NCBI GenBank assembly: GCA_016928075.1
Contig: JAFGLJ010000018.1
Location: 1 to 56,774, forward strand
Direction: 5' to 3'
DNA: 56,774 bases
Source of the DNA: Bacteroidales bacterium
GTDB taxonomy: Bacteria; Bacteroidota; Bacteroidia; Bacteroidales; VadinHA17
Shown: one piece after another, positions 1 through 8,351 of the stretch
Numbering within the stretch: position 1 is the first letter of the stretch
Layout: every line of letters begins with the position of its first letter
Program-made: the position numbers and the translations under genes
Notes under the pieces: model-generated
Database searches by the model: none
What the model was told of the DNA's origin: nothing
What the model saw: only the letters and a program-made list of their open reading frames with translations

Positions 1-1
1 G

Positions 2-92
2 CTCCCTGCCCCATGCTCCCTGCCTCATGCTCCCTGCCCCATGCTCCCTGCCTCATGCTCCCTGCCCCATGCTCCCTGCTCCCTGCTCCCTG
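2..92. repeat. Heptamer tandem array (CTCCCTG family)
   Basis: Thirteen 7-bp units in perfect register. CTCCCTG alternates with CCCCATG or CCTCATG (five alternations), then CTCCCTG occurs three times in a row. The window starts inside or at the edge of the array, so its true left end is unknown. Open reading frames crossing it are low-complexity translations of the repeat and are not genes. CTCCCTG arrays recur at 22147-22233 and 31280-31307. Confidence 0.95.
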
Positions 93-392
93 CTTCAACA
101 TCCCCCTAACCCCGTTGGCTCCCGCTGGTCGCCGAGCTCATACCTCCTTAACAGTCGGTCTTCGGTTAAAAGGGGGAACCAGTACCCAGCACCCAGTTAC
201 CCAGTACCTATTTAAGTCATTCCGCTACCTGCTCCGGATTCAATTCCCATAAATCATTTTATTCTTTGCTTCTCTTAAGGTATTGCAATAATGCAGTTAA
301 GGATTTAAGAGTTAAAATTCCTTTGAAAAGTGCCTGCAGCTGTCTATTTTTGATGAAAAGCACAGGTCCAGTATATTACTTACTTAAACGCT
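93..392. other. Gene-free leader between repeats and GH43 gene
   Basis: Apart from the TACCCAG array at 183-209, this stretch shows no convincing gene. The 3' half (about 215-392) is AT-rich and must hold the promoter of the lipoprotein gene at 393, but I could not find a clear TTTG/TAnnTTTG pair. Confidence 0.6.
183..209. repeat. Short TACCCAG heptamer array
   Basis: Units TACCCAG, CACCCAG, TTACCCAG and TACC follow one another, mostly 7 bp apart. The reverse complement of this unit type (CTGGGTA) is found in the array at 22048-22117, so the two loci share repeat vocabulary. Confidence 0.8.
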
Positions 393-1559
393 ATGAAAAA
401 AAGTATTAATCTATTGTTCATTATCTTTTCTGTTGCGATTCTGGTGGCATGCAACCCACAAGAAAAAACTTCCGGACAGAATGAAGTGAAAAAGAAACTG
501 GTTCCGGGAGAAACAGCTCCGCCTGCACCTCCGGGATCAAAAGGATTCGGTATGCCTCAAACCAACCAGCAGGACACGACTATCCAAAGGAGGCCCAGGG
601 TGAGTGCAAGTGTCACTGATCCTCGTGAAATTGACACCCTGACTCTTGATGAAATGAGCATGAGCGATCCCTTTATCCTTGCCGATGATGCAACTCAAAT
701 ATACTACATGACAGGTAGTGGTGGCAGTATCTATAAAAGCAAAGACCTCGAAATCTGGACCGGTCCCTACGGAGCCTATGATGTTACAGGGACATGGATG
801 GAAGGTGTTACACGGGTAGCAGCTGCTGAACTCCACCATACTAATGGCAAATACTATTATGTTGCTACATTTCGCGACAGGGATGAGCTTGTCGATGTTG
901 TTCCCCGGAGATACAATATTCACCGTCAGCAATCAATGATCCTGGTTGCAGACAAAGCAGAAGGTCCGTATAAACATTTCAATCCAGATCCGGATTATGA
1001 CTACCTGCCGCACCATTGGGCTATCCTTGACGGGACGCTCTGGTACGAAGACGGTATTCCTTTTTTTATTTTTGTGCACGAATGGTTGCAAACGATTGAT
1101 GGCACCATGGAGTATGTTAAACTTTCACCTGATTTAAGTGAAACCGTTACTGAACCGAAATGTCTTTTCCGCGCCAGTGAAGCTCCATGGGCACTTGAAA
1201 TGGTTGGGAATGGAGAAATGACGTATGGACTGAAACTTCCGGGCTGGGTTACCGATGCACCTCAGCTGTTCAGAACACAAACCGGCAGGTTAGGTATGTT
1301 ATGGTCAAGCTGGGGAGCAGGACGTTATGCTCAGGGTGTGGCTTATTCACAATCCGGGACAATTAATGGCCCCTGGATACAGCAGGAAGAACCATTAAAA
1401 GGAGACAATTCCGGACATGGAATGATGTTCACCACATTTGATGGGAAACGACTGCTCGTTATCCACCATGCTGAAGGAGACGGACCTCGCAAACCGCAAC
1501 TATATGAGATTGATGATTCGGGTGATGAACTGATCCTTGGAACGAGGTATAATCCGTAG
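393..1559 (+). CDS. GH43-like glycoside hydrolase, lipoprotein
   Basis: Predicted surface or periplasmic lipoprotein of 388 aa. The N-terminus has a lipoprotein signal peptide ending in the lipobox LVAC (Cys about residue 20), then a Pro-rich linker to about residue 75. The rest looks like a five-bladed beta-propeller of the GH43 (arabinanase/xylosidase) type: the first-blade motif MSDPFILAD with the candidate catalytic Asp, then an ILDGTLWYEDG segment for the middle Asp, and GWVTDAPQLF where the third acidic residue is expected. That last motif has Asp where many GH43 enzymes have Glu; similar TDGP/TDAP forms seem common in Bacteroidota members. The exact substrate cannot be told from sequence. 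The stop codon lies inside a perfect palindrome that probably terminates transcription. It is not linked to a SusC/SusD pair here. Confidence 0.8.
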   Translation: MKKSINLLFIIFSVAILVACNPQEKTSGQNEVKKKLVPGETAPPAPPGSKGFGMPQTNQQDTTIQRRPRVSASVTDPREIDTLTLDEMSMSDPFILADDATQIYYMTGSGGSIYKSKDLEIWTGPYGAYDVTGTWMEGVTRVAAAELHHTNGKYYYVATFRDRDELVDVVPRRYNIHRQQSMILVADKAEGPYKHFNPDPDYDYLPHHWAILDGTLWYEDGIPFFIFVHEWLQTIDGTMEYVKLSPDLSETVTEPKCLFRASEAPWALEMVGNGEMTYGLKLPGWVTDAPQLFRTQTGRLGMLWSSWGAGRYAQGVAYSQSGTINGPWIQQEEPLKGDNSGHGMMFTTFDGKRLLVIHHAEGDGPRKPQLYEIDDSGDELILGTRYNP

Positions 1560-1589
1560 CAGAGGCGCAAAATTTTGCGCCTCTGCTAC
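1556..1589. terminator. Perfect 34-bp palindrome, likely bidirectional terminator
   Basis: Two 17-nt arms, GTAGCAGAGGCGCAAAA and its exact reverse complement, with no spacer, overlap the TAG stop of the upstream gene and end 7 bp before the stop of the convergent gene at 1596. The stem could terminate transcription from both sides. Confidence 0.75.
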
Positions 1590-1595
1590 TTAATT

Positions 1596-2588
1596 TTAAT
1601 GATAGACTATACCTAAAGCAACGTACCTGTATCCGTCGGTGTTCCTGAATTGTCCGTTAGGTATAATGCCTGAGTAATATCTCAGGTAAAAGCCTATGTT
1701 TCTATCTCTGGATTTTGAGATATGATCATAGCCGAAATAGATATTATAATTCCAGGTTCTCTGTTCAGGGATAACATTATCGTAACTGAATTTAATCCTG
1801 TTTCTGATTTCCATGGATAGAACCTGCATCCATGAATCTGAACATAAGGCTCCTTCAGTTCTCTGAATATTAAATTGAATGTGATATTCCATGTTCTTTT
1901 TACCGGCAGGAACGATGACCCCTTTCGTTTCCAGAGTATCGGTACCATAATAGCCCTTTGACCTGTTCCACAATCCCTGTATTCCGGCTTTTACGGAAAA
2001 GAGGTTTGTCCTTATGGTATCAGGATCGTTCAAAACAGCTGCGATTTCCCATGCTTCATATGAGATATTGATTCTTTTAAAGTCAGGTATTTTGCTAAAG
2101 CCATGCAGGGCAAATTCGTCCCCGATATGGGTGCTTTCATGAAAAACCGGGATAATTTTTATGCCTATGTTCTTAATCCATCTGTTTTCGATATACTTTA
2201 CCGCTCCTGCCCTGAGGCCAAAAAAGTAGTCGGTATTTATCACAGGAGCAGTATTTTCCTCGAACATATCAATCAAGAGGATATTACCAATTTCACCATT
2301 AAGGGAAAATTTAAGATTTTTCAGGTTGTCAACATAATAAAGCACAGGGATATCTACGCCGAGATGAGTTTCTATAAATGGTCTCCTGTTATAATCAGTT
2401 AAATAATAATTGTCATCCAGCTTATTGATAAAGGCGAATTCAGTTTTTATTACATTGCTCCTTATTTCCGAAACAAAGGGTTTCAGTATATCTGATTCTT
2501 CAAAGAACCTTAGCCTATTTCCCTGACCGCTGAGGGTCAGTGGTAAAAATGCAAGCAAACATGTTAAAAGCAGACTGTATTTTGACAT
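1596..2588 (-). CDS. DUF1207-like outer membrane protein
   Basis: The reading frame is open from 2660, but the ATG at 2586-2588 begins a clean signal peptide (Lys, a Leu-rich stretch, LSGQG cleavage region), so I start there: 330 aa. The remainder is rich in alternating aromatic/hydrophobic strands (for example GLRAGAVKYIENRW) and ends in an aromatic residue followed by VYH, as expected for a beta-barrel outer membrane protein. The pattern HESTHIGDEFALHGF and YEAWEIAAV resembles the DUF1207 family of uncharacterised bacterial outer membrane proteins. Function unknown. It is convergent with the GH43 gene and shares its terminator palindrome; a promoter was not identified. Confidence 0.65.
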   Translation of the reverse strand: MSKYSLLLTCLLAFLPLTLSGQGNRLRFFEESDILKPFVSEIRSNVIKTEFAFINKLDDNYYLTDYNRRPFIETHLGVDIPVLYYVDNLKNLKFSLNGEIGNILLIDMFEENTAPVINTDYFFGLRAGAVKYIENRWIKNIGIKIIPVFHESTHIGDEFALHGFSKIPDFKRINISYEAWEIAAVLNDPDTIRTNLFSVKAGIQGLWNRSKGYYGTDTLETKGVIVPAGKKNMEYHIQFNIQRTEGALCSDSWMQVLSMEIRNRIKFSYDNVIPEQRTWNYNIYFGYDHISKSRDRNIGFYLRYYSGIIPNGQFRNTDGYRYVALGIVYH

Positions 2589-2717
2589 TGTTACTATGAT
2601 TAATTTCCAGAATATTTGTTTTTCCTTACTGGCAAGTTTGGATATATAAATATAAATCAAGCGATTGGGAATGGCAAAAAATCTTCTTAAGGTTTAGAGG
2701 CGGAGTGGTTTAGGGTT

Positions 2718-2861
2718 TTATTCGAAATGGATGATGGTGGCACGACCAGGGCCTCCGCCAATATGGATCTGGTCTGCGGCCACCTGTGCACAGGTCTTTT
2801 CCGGTTCCGATGTAGCAGGCGTTGTTATATGCTTTTTAATGAAATGTAGGCTTAAAATCAT
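2718..2861 (-). pseudogene. Possible gene remnant or 47-aa small ORF
   Basis: A 47-aa frame from ATG 2859-2861 to TAA 2718-2720 ends in QIHIGGGPGRATIIHFE. The GC-rich, protein-like composition of the last 30 residues contrasts with the AT-rich surroundings and looks like the C-terminal end of a real protein. No ribosome binding site is evident, an in-frame stop lies just upstream, and I do not recognise the family. It may be the 3' relic of a lost gene, a genuine short gene, or chance. Confidence 0.3.
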
Positions 2862-2931
2862 TATTTTGAAACTGTTGCATCTTTTTTAAAATGCTCTCGT
2901 CTTTTTATATACCAACCTTAAAACCAAAACC

Positions 2932-5286
2932 ATGAAGATTATATTAACCCCAAGATCAGTACTGCGAGGTCTGAAATCCAATATCATTAGTATTCTGGGT
3001 ATGAGCCTGGCATTCGCCGTGGCAGTTTTTATTTCCATATATGTTTATCACCAGATATCCATAGACAGAAGTCAGAGCAATTATGATTCAATATACCGAC
3101 TGGAGCTTGGAACCTGGGCGTCATTAACCGGAGGTGTCATACCATGGGTAGCCGAACAGTTTCCCGAGGTTGAATCATATGCACGAATAGGAGGAGCATT
3201 CTGGGAAAGTACCCTTGAATATGAAGAAGAATACCATTCAATTGATCACGTCATGTTTATGGATGGAGAGCCATTCTCTGTATTCGATTTCAATATCATT
3301 TATGGAGATCCGGTTACTGCCCTGGAGCTTCCCAATGCAATAATTCTTACAGAATCAGTTGCCAGGAGAATATTTAGCAAACAGAATCCTGTTGGGAAAG
3401 TCATCAATTATAACCGTGATTACCCATTGGTCGTTACGGCAGTAATTGAAGACCCCGGGGATATACATCTTAATTTTCAGGTCATAATACACTTCCGCCA
3501 GCTGGCGGGGCTAATGTTTGGTGGTGATGACAGATATATGTCTGAGATTATTGGTTCTCAAAATTATATGGGATATTTTGTGCTAAATTCAGACAGGGCT
3601 GATGAGCTGGCTGAGAAAATAAAAAGCGGCCTGGTAGAAATGAATTTATATAATAGTGACAATCCTCCACCATATTCATTCAGACCATTCAGCGATATTT
3701 ATTTTGCAGATGATGTAAGACCGGAGATGGGTGTTATTCACGGGAATAAACAAATCGTTATAGCACTGATCTTTGTGGCTCTGTTTGTGCTGATCATTGC
3801 CACAATAAATTATATAAATGTTTGCACTGCCGAAGGTATATCAAGGACCAGGGAAGTAGGCCTGAAAAAACTGCTCGGCTCAGACCGTGCAACTCTCTTT
3901 ACTCAATTTATTGTGGAATCAGCCATTCTGTGCCTGGTCTCAATGATTTTTGCTGTTTTCATCATTCTTATCCTGCACCAGTGGTTTCAGACAACCCTTG
4001 GATTAAACCTGCCGTCCCTGACAGAGCTTCCTGTATTTATGTATTTTATTTTATTTGGTATCTTCCTAATTGTATCCATATCAGGTGGCTTATACCCTGC
4101 ATTATACCTTTCATCATTAAAACCCGGTAGTCTTTTTACCACAAGCCTGCGATCGGGAGGCAGAGGACTTATACTTAGAAGGATTCTGATGCTTGCCCAA
4201 TTTATCATTGCCATATTCCTTACAATTCAATCCGTTGGTATATTCAAACAATACATGTATATGAAAAACAGTGATCCGGGTATAGATATTGACCGGATCA
4301 TACAATTTGAATTACCTGATTATCTTGCAGAGCGGTCAGATGCAATCAGGAAAGCGTTAAAAGAATATCCGGACATTGAAGAAATAACCTTCTCCGGTCA
4401 GCCTCTTGGTTCGGTCCGGAATACCAGGACCTTAACTTCACCTCTTAATCAGGAAGCAATACCTTTCAGATTACAAATAATTGATCCGGAGTACATACAG
4501 GTACTTGGTTTTAATATGTTGAGCGGAAAATTTTTCAGCAGGGATATGGGTTCTGAGAGGTACCTGTCCGTTGTTATTAATGAAACAGGGGCCAGAGCAA
4601 TGGGCTATGATCCGCCGGAGACTATAACAGGCCTTAAGTGGAGACCTGATGGGGCTGACGAATATACATTTATAGGAGTGGTTAAGGACTACCATTTCAA
4701 CTCCGTGGAAGTACCCATCCAGCCAAGCCTGCTTGTCTGGATGGATGGACAGATGAAGGCTTCTTTGAGATTTAGCTCTAATAACATACCTGAAGTAATA
4801 AGTCATATCGAAGCAGTGTGGAAATCATTTGAACCGGATAAACCTCTTACCTACAGCTTTCTTGAAGAGACTTTTAACAGTCACTATACCGGAGAGCAAA
4901 GACTGGGTAGGTTGATAAGTATCTTTACCATTATTGCCGTTATTATTGCCTGCTTCGGAGTCTATGGAATATCGGCTTTCATGGCCCGGAAAATGGCAAA
5001 AAACATTTCTTTGAGAAAAGTTATGGGAGCAGAAACAGTTACTGTGATCGAACATTTCACCAGGGAGTATTTCTGGTTGGTAATAATTGCTGCCGTAATC
5101 TCAATACCGCTCGGATATTTGTATATTAATCACTGGCTTGAAAGATTCCCGTATCAAACTGATATCTCAGGCTGGATATTTATAGCGGCATTCTTATTAA
5201 ACCTGGTTGTCACCATTTCAACAATTCTTTATCATGCTCTCAGGACAGCCAGCCTGAACCCGGCGAGAGTGTTAAGGGATGAGTAA
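2932..5286 (+). CDS. FtsX/MacB-type ABC transporter permease
   Basis: 784-aa inner-membrane permease of the Bacteroidota double-FtsX type. It shows a first transmembrane helix at about residues 18-40, a MacB-like periplasmic domain (about 41-270), three helices around 280-400 with the FtsX signature TREVGLKKLLGSDRATLF, then a second helix-periplasmic domain-helix set (about 415-784) with a second signature SLRKVMGAETVTVIEHF. Such proteins pair with a LolD-like ATPase and export or extract peptides, lipoproteins or small molecules, or act as mechanotransmission devices. No ATPase gene is adjacent, so the partner must be elsewhere. It appears to be a single-gene unit; start codon follows an AT-rich leader. 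Confidence 0.85.
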   Translation: MKIILTPRSVLRGLKSNIISILGMSLAFAVAVFISIYVYHQISIDRSQSNYDSIYRLELGTWASLTGGVIPWVAEQFPEVESYARIGGAFWESTLEYEEEYHSIDHVMFMDGEPFSVFDFNIIYGDPVTALELPNAIILTESVARRIFSKQNPVGKVINYNRDYPLVVTAVIEDPGDIHLNFQVIIHFRQLAGLMFGGDDRYMSEIIGSQNYMGYFVLNSDRADELAEKIKSGLVEMNLYNSDNPPPYSFRPFSDIYFADDVRPEMGVIHGNKQIVIALIFVALFVLIIATINYINVCTAEGISRTREVGLKKLLGSDRATLFTQFIVESAILCLVSMIFAVFIILILHQWFQTTLGLNLPSLTELPVFMYFILFGIFLIVSISGGLYPALYLSSLKPGSLFTTSLRSGGRGLILRRILMLAQFIIAIFLTIQSVGIFKQYMYMKNSDPGIDIDRIIQFELPDYLAERSDAIRKALKEYPDIEEITFSGQPLGSVRNTRTLTSPLNQEAIPFRLQIIDPEYIQVLGFNMLSGKFFSRDMGSERYLSVVINETGARAMGYDPPETITGLKWRPDGADEYTFIGVVKDYHFNSVEVPIQPSLLVWMDGQMKASLRFSSNNIPEVISHIEAVWKSFEPDKPLTYSFLEETFNSHYTGEQRLGRLISIFTIIAVIIACFGVYGISAFMARKMAKNISLRKVMGAETVTVIEHFTREYFWLVIIAAVISIPLGYLYINHWLERFPYQTDISGWIFIAAFLLNLVVTISTILYHALRTASLNPARVLRDE

Positions 5287-5349
5287 TATACAAGTTCAAA
5301 GGATCTAACCAGGGATAAATAAGGTTTAGAGGTTTTGTATAGCAAGTTT

Positions 5350-5430
5350 CCCCTCCTTTTAGGAAAGGAGGGGTACCCTTATCCGAATCCCGAAGATTCG
5401 GGATGAGGATCAAGGGTGGGGTGGTTAGGA
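5350..5430. repeat. Left inverted repeat of the DUF559 unit
   Basis: Palindrome at 5350-5373 (arms CCCCTCCTTT and AAAGGAGGGG) followed by a second hairpin at 5387-5403 (ATCCCGAA, GA, TTCGGGAT) and the terminal sequence GGGTGGTTAGGA-like at 5414-5430. In reverse complement the outer parts match the right-hand copies, but the internal hairpin differs from theirs (GGCT...AGCC). Confidence 0.8.
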
Positions 5431-5784
5431 GTTAAAATTTCTCCTGATCTCATCCTTAATCCATTCAATATCTTCATATACAAACCTGTTTTCAAATCTA
5501 AGTATTTTGTATCCCATTCTCTGCAGGTCATTGTCTCTATCTTCATCTTCGTAGGTTTTTTGATAGTCTCCATGCGAATCTCCGTCAAGTTCTATAATTA
5601 GTTTTTCTGAAGAACAATAAAAGTCTACAATATAGTTTTTTATGCTTTGTTGTCTTCTGAACTTTCTTCCTTCTAGCTGTTTGCCTTTCAGGTGATTCCA
5701 AAGTTCAGCTTCTGCTGAAGTGGAAGCATTTCTAAGTTCTTTCCTGTAGGGTTTGAGGTGTTTTATGTTTGATCTTTGTACCAT
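5425..5784 (-). CDS. DUF559 (Vsr-like) endonuclease domain protein
   Basis: 119 aa; DUF559 is a family in the PD-(D/E)XK nuclease superfamily related to very-short-patch repair endonucleases. Visible signatures are the N-terminal ELRNASTSAEAELWNHLKGK helix, KFRRQQSIKNYIVDFYC with the first acidic residue, the LIIELDGDSH core with the Glu-x-Asp pair, and DRDNDLQRMGYKILRF near the C-terminus. The full family length is present, so it is probably functional. Substrate unknown; DUF559 genes commonly sit as singletons in genomes. Here it lies between inverted palindromic repeats, with the TAA stop formed by the left repeat. No methyltransferase is adjacent, so it is not an obvious restriction-modification pair. 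Confidence 0.85.
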   Translation of the reverse strand: MVQRSNIKHLKPYRKELRNASTSAEAELWNHLKGKQLEGRKFRRQQSIKNYIVDFYCSSEKLIIELDGDSHGDYQKTYEDEDRDNDLQRMGYKILRFENRFVYEDIEWIKDEIRRNFNS

Positions 5785-5793
5785 ATTATTTTA

Positions 5794-5856
5794 TCCTAAC
5801 CACCCTGGCTTCCCTTCGGTCAGCCACCCCTCCTTTCCTAAAAGGAGGGGAAATTT
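5794..5856. repeat. Right repeat copy 1 of the DUF559 unit
   Basis: 63 bp, beginning TCCTAACCACC, with a small GGCT...AGCC stem and the 24-bp palindrome (CCCCTCCTTT / AAAAGGAGGGG side), ending AAATTT. It differs from copy 2 at only two positions by eye and is inverted relative to the left repeat. Confidence 0.85.
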
Positions 5857-5869
5857 AGAGTATATTATT

Positions 5870-5932
5870 TCCTAACCACCCCGGCTTCCCTTCGGTCAGC
5901 CACCCCTCCTTTCCTAAAAGGAGGGAAAATTT
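5870..5932. repeat. Right repeat copy 2 of the DUF559 unit
   Basis: Direct copy of 5794-5856, 61 of 63 positions identical by eye, separated by 13 AT-rich bases. It ends 8 bp before the pdxB stop codon and its palindrome could serve as the terminator of the pdxB operon. Confidence 0.85.
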
Positions 5933-5940
5933 AAATATAT

Positions 5941-7053
5941 CTACCTGAATCCTAATGCTCTTAATTTATTTAAGATTAACTCATTATTAGTTTTTACCTT
6001 ATATGCATGAAATTCCCTTCTTGGCTGGTATTCATTCCTTAATTTTTCGAACTGTTCAGGGCTCTTTTTAAGTTTATCACTGTCTTCTTCGATGGGGTAT
6101 GTATGCAAAATGGCTTTTGATAAAATATCAAAGTCACTTCCATCATAACCCATAAGGTCAATAACAGGATAATCGGGCTCCGGTAATGTTTCAGGCTCCC
6201 ATTCTTTAAGTGGTAAATCAAAATATTCGGCCAGCTGTCTTATTATCATTTTACCACCGTTGGCTTTTCCATCAGCCGAATACCCTGCAATATGTGCTGT
6301 ACCTATATCAACAGTATTTAACAGTTCAGTATTAATATCAGGTTCGTTTCTCCAAACATCAAGCACCGCTGTCTTAATTATGGATTTTTTCAGTTTTTCA
6401 AGCAATGTTTTTTCATTGACCACCTGACCGCGGGAAGTATTGACAAAGATGGCTTTATTCTTCATTTTCGATAAAAAATTCTCATCAACCAGCTGATAAG
6501 TTTTATCAGGGCCTTCAAATGTCAGCGGCACATGCAGGCTTACTATATCTGATTCATACAATAGTCTGTCAAGAGAAATGAAGCCTTCTTTCCCTTCAAG
6601 TCTTTCGCGGGGAGGGTCATTAAGAAGCACTTTAAACCCCAGCACTTCTGCCACGCGTGCCACTTTGCTTCCAACATTACCCACACCGATTATACCTATG
6701 GTTGTGCCGGATGGATTGATATTGTATTTTGCTGTTAAGTATACCAGTGATGAGGCAAGATATTGCATTACCGAACCCGAGTTACAACCAGGGGCACTTG
6801 CGCACTTAATTCCCTGTTCCCTGCACCATTCCAGGTCGATATGATCGGTTCCTATTGTAGCAGTGCCTATAAATCTTATACCTGTATTTCCCAGAAGGGT
6901 TTTATTACATTTAGTCCGCGTCCTTATTATCATAGCCTCTGCCGAGCCCAGAATATCATGGTTTATTTTGCTTCCCTCAACATATTCGACATCTGCCCAG
7001 GGTTCAAGCACACCATGAACATACGGTATATTTTTGTCAATGATTATTTTCAT
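5941..7053 (-). CDS. pdxB: 4-phosphoerythronate dehydrogenase PdxB
   Basis: 370 aa, the usual PdxB length. It oxidises 4-phospho-D-erythronate to 2-oxo-3-hydroxy-4-phosphobutanoate in the DXP-dependent pyridoxal phosphate pathway. The N-terminal substrate domain starts KIIIDKNIPYV, the Rossmann fold shows GIIGVGNVGSKVARVAEVLG (about 120-140), and catalytic residues fall in NTSRGQVVN, LDVWRNEP and IGTAHIAGYS. The C-terminal about 80 residues match the PdxB dimerisation domain (EPDYPVIDL, then the YQPRREFHAYKV segment), which separates it from other D-2-hydroxyacid dehydrogenases. The start overlaps the stop of the upstream LarA-like gene by 4 bp, implying translational coupling. Confidence 0.9.
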   Translation of the reverse strand: MKIIIDKNIPYVHGVLEPWADVEYVEGSKINHDILGSAEAMIIRTRTKCNKTLLGNTGIRFIGTATIGTDHIDLEWCREQGIKCASAPGCNSGSVMQYLASSLVYLTAKYNINPSGTTIGIIGVGNVGSKVARVAEVLGFKVLLNDPPRERLEGKEGFISLDRLLYESDIVSLHVPLTFEGPDKTYQLVDENFLSKMKNKAIFVNTSRGQVVNEKTLLEKLKKSIIKTAVLDVWRNEPDINTELLNTVDIGTAHIAGYSADGKANGGKMIIRQLAEYFDLPLKEWEPETLPEPDYPVIDLMGYDGSDFDILSKAILHTYPIEEDSDKLKKSPEQFEKLRNEYQPRREFHAYKVKTNNELILNKLRALGFR

Positions 7054-8336
7054 TTATACTGCTTGGTATTTGCACCTTTGTCTGCGATCCATAAACCGAG
7101 GCCAGGGTTTGAGATATAATAAAACTCTTCACCATCACGATTAATATTGAAACCCTCCCGGATGCTTTCCAGGTCATATTTTGCCTTTATTTCATCAGGG
7201 TCTGAATAACCAAACCCTGCACCGCGTATTTCTTCTTCTCTCATTTTATGAGTACAATATGTAACTCTGAATCTGTTTTCAGTACTCCCATGTATGAGAT
7301 GTGCCGCGACACACAGGTTGTCCTGAAGATCCTTATTTTTCTTTACCATCTGCATTATTTTCCCGGAGGTTTGATAACCGTATTTTCTGATGAGCATATC
7401 AATTGTTTCATCTTCACCAAATTCACTCAGCCCGGGGGAAACGATTATAAGCTCTCCATCATCAGCAATTGCCAGTCGTGTACGGTAAATTGCTTTATTA
7501 CCAAGCCATGTGCTGCGGTATTCAAATGGATTAAGACAGGCTATAATTTTTCCGGGAGCCTTTTTAATTACTTTAACATTCAACCTGGAAGAAAATGACG
7601 CTGCTTTAGTGAAACATTCAATATCGGAGCCAATGAATAAGCCTTTGATTGGAGGCAAGCCCTCGGATTCACCATCAACAACTGTGAGGATATACAAAAT
7701 ATTAAGGTGTTGACCGAATAATCTGTCTGCCCGGTTAATAACTTCCCTTACAGGATTCATTGCCTGGCCCATAAGTCTTTCAATACCATATACGGCACTC
7801 AGGTAATGACTTTTGTTGATGCTTTCATACCCTCCACAACCGACGTAAATATTTTTATTATAATTAGCCATGCCCGTAACTTCATGCGGTACAACCTGTC
7901 CAACAGATATTATCAATGATCCCGAATGATCATTTATGAGTTTATTAACCTGGACAGGCCAGTCGTAGTTCAGTTTACCTTCAGACGCTTCTTTAATGAA
8001 TGATGCGGGTATTTTCCCGAGGGTGATAATATCTTTTCTGCAGTTATGTGCCCTGAAGATATCATGGGGAATATTGCCGTACATCATGTCCATTTCAGAC
8101 TCGCTCATTGGTTTGTGTGTCCCGGTGGCAGGCAGGATATCCTTTACCTTATCCCTGTATTCATTCCAGATTATCTCTGTTATTTTTCCTGCACCGGAAT
8201 GTAATCTTGTTATGTCGGGAGGGATAATCAATATAGGTTTACCCTGACCTGCAGCTTCTATAGAGGCTATAACAGCTTTTTTTAACTTTTCGGGACCGAT
8301 TACCTTGTCTTCATGTTCTATACTGTAATAAATCAT
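7050..8336 (-). CDS. LarA-like nickel-pincer racemase (DUF2088)
   Basis: 428 aa of the lactate racemase LarA superfamily. These enzymes isomerise 2-hydroxy acids using a nickel-pincer nucleotide bound to a lysine. The N-terminal domain contains PPDITR (Asp41, Arg44), GTHKPM (His74) and VVPHEVTG (His151), and Lys161 lies ten residues after His151, the same spacing as the pincer-attachment lysine of LarA. All expected catalytic positions thus appear present, but surrounding sequence differs strongly from lactate racemase (MANYNKN instead of a Gly-rich loop), so another 2-hydroxy acid is likely. The pincer synthesis genes larB, larC and larE are not in the window. It sits between a HAD hydrolase (15 bp gap) and pdxB (4 bp overlap). 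Confidence 0.75.
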   Translation of the reverse strand: MIYYSIEHEDKVIGPEKLKKAVIASIEAAGQGKPILIIPPDITRLHSGAGKITEIIWNEYRDKVKDILPATGTHKPMSESEMDMMYGNIPHDIFRAHNCRKDIITLGKIPASFIKEASEGKLNYDWPVQVNKLINDHSGSLIISVGQVVPHEVTGMANYNKNIYVGCGGYESINKSHYLSAVYGIERLMGQAMNPVREVINRADRLFGQHLNILYILTVVDGESEGLPPIKGLFIGSDIECFTKAASFSSRLNVKVIKKAPGKIIACLNPFEYRSTWLGNKAIYRTRLAIADDGELIIVSPGLSEFGEDETIDMLIRKYGYQTSGKIMQMVKKNKDLQDNLCVAAHLIHGSTENRFRVTYCTHKMREEEIRGAGFGYSDPDEIKAKYDLESIREGFNINRDGEEFYYISNPGLGLWIADKGANTKQYK

Positions 8337-8351
8337 GATTACCCTTTTATT

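Larger units (their letters stand above)
5350..5932. mobile_element. DUF559 endonuclease unit bounded by inverted palindromic repeats
   Basis: A 583-bp unit. The left end (5350-5430) contains a 24-bp palindrome at 5350-5373 and the outward-facing end GGTGGTTAGGA. The right side has two direct copies (5794-5856 and 5870-5932) that begin TCCTAACCACC and contain the same 24-bp palindrome in inverted orientation. The DUF559 gene fills the space between the inverted ends almost completely: its stop codon TAA is supplied by the left repeat and its start lies 10 bp from the first right repeat. The compact gene-plus-terminal-repeat arrangement suggests mobility or co-amplification, but no target-site duplication was identified. 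Confidence 0.55.

Noticed and set aside
2..92. CRISPR-like spaced repeat
   Set aside because: Units are contiguous 7-14 bp and identical in period; there are no unique spacers and no cas genes.
13..252. Open frames of 62-79 aa rich in Pro, Leu, Cys and Ser
   Set aside because: They are translations of the CTCCCTG heptamer array with no signal of selection for protein.
537..932. Minus-strand ORF of 131 aa within the GH43 gene
   Set aside because: It is a shadow of the plus-strand gene; GH43 motifs are clear on the plus strand and the minus-strand product has no features. The same applies to many overlapping frames elsewhere in the window.
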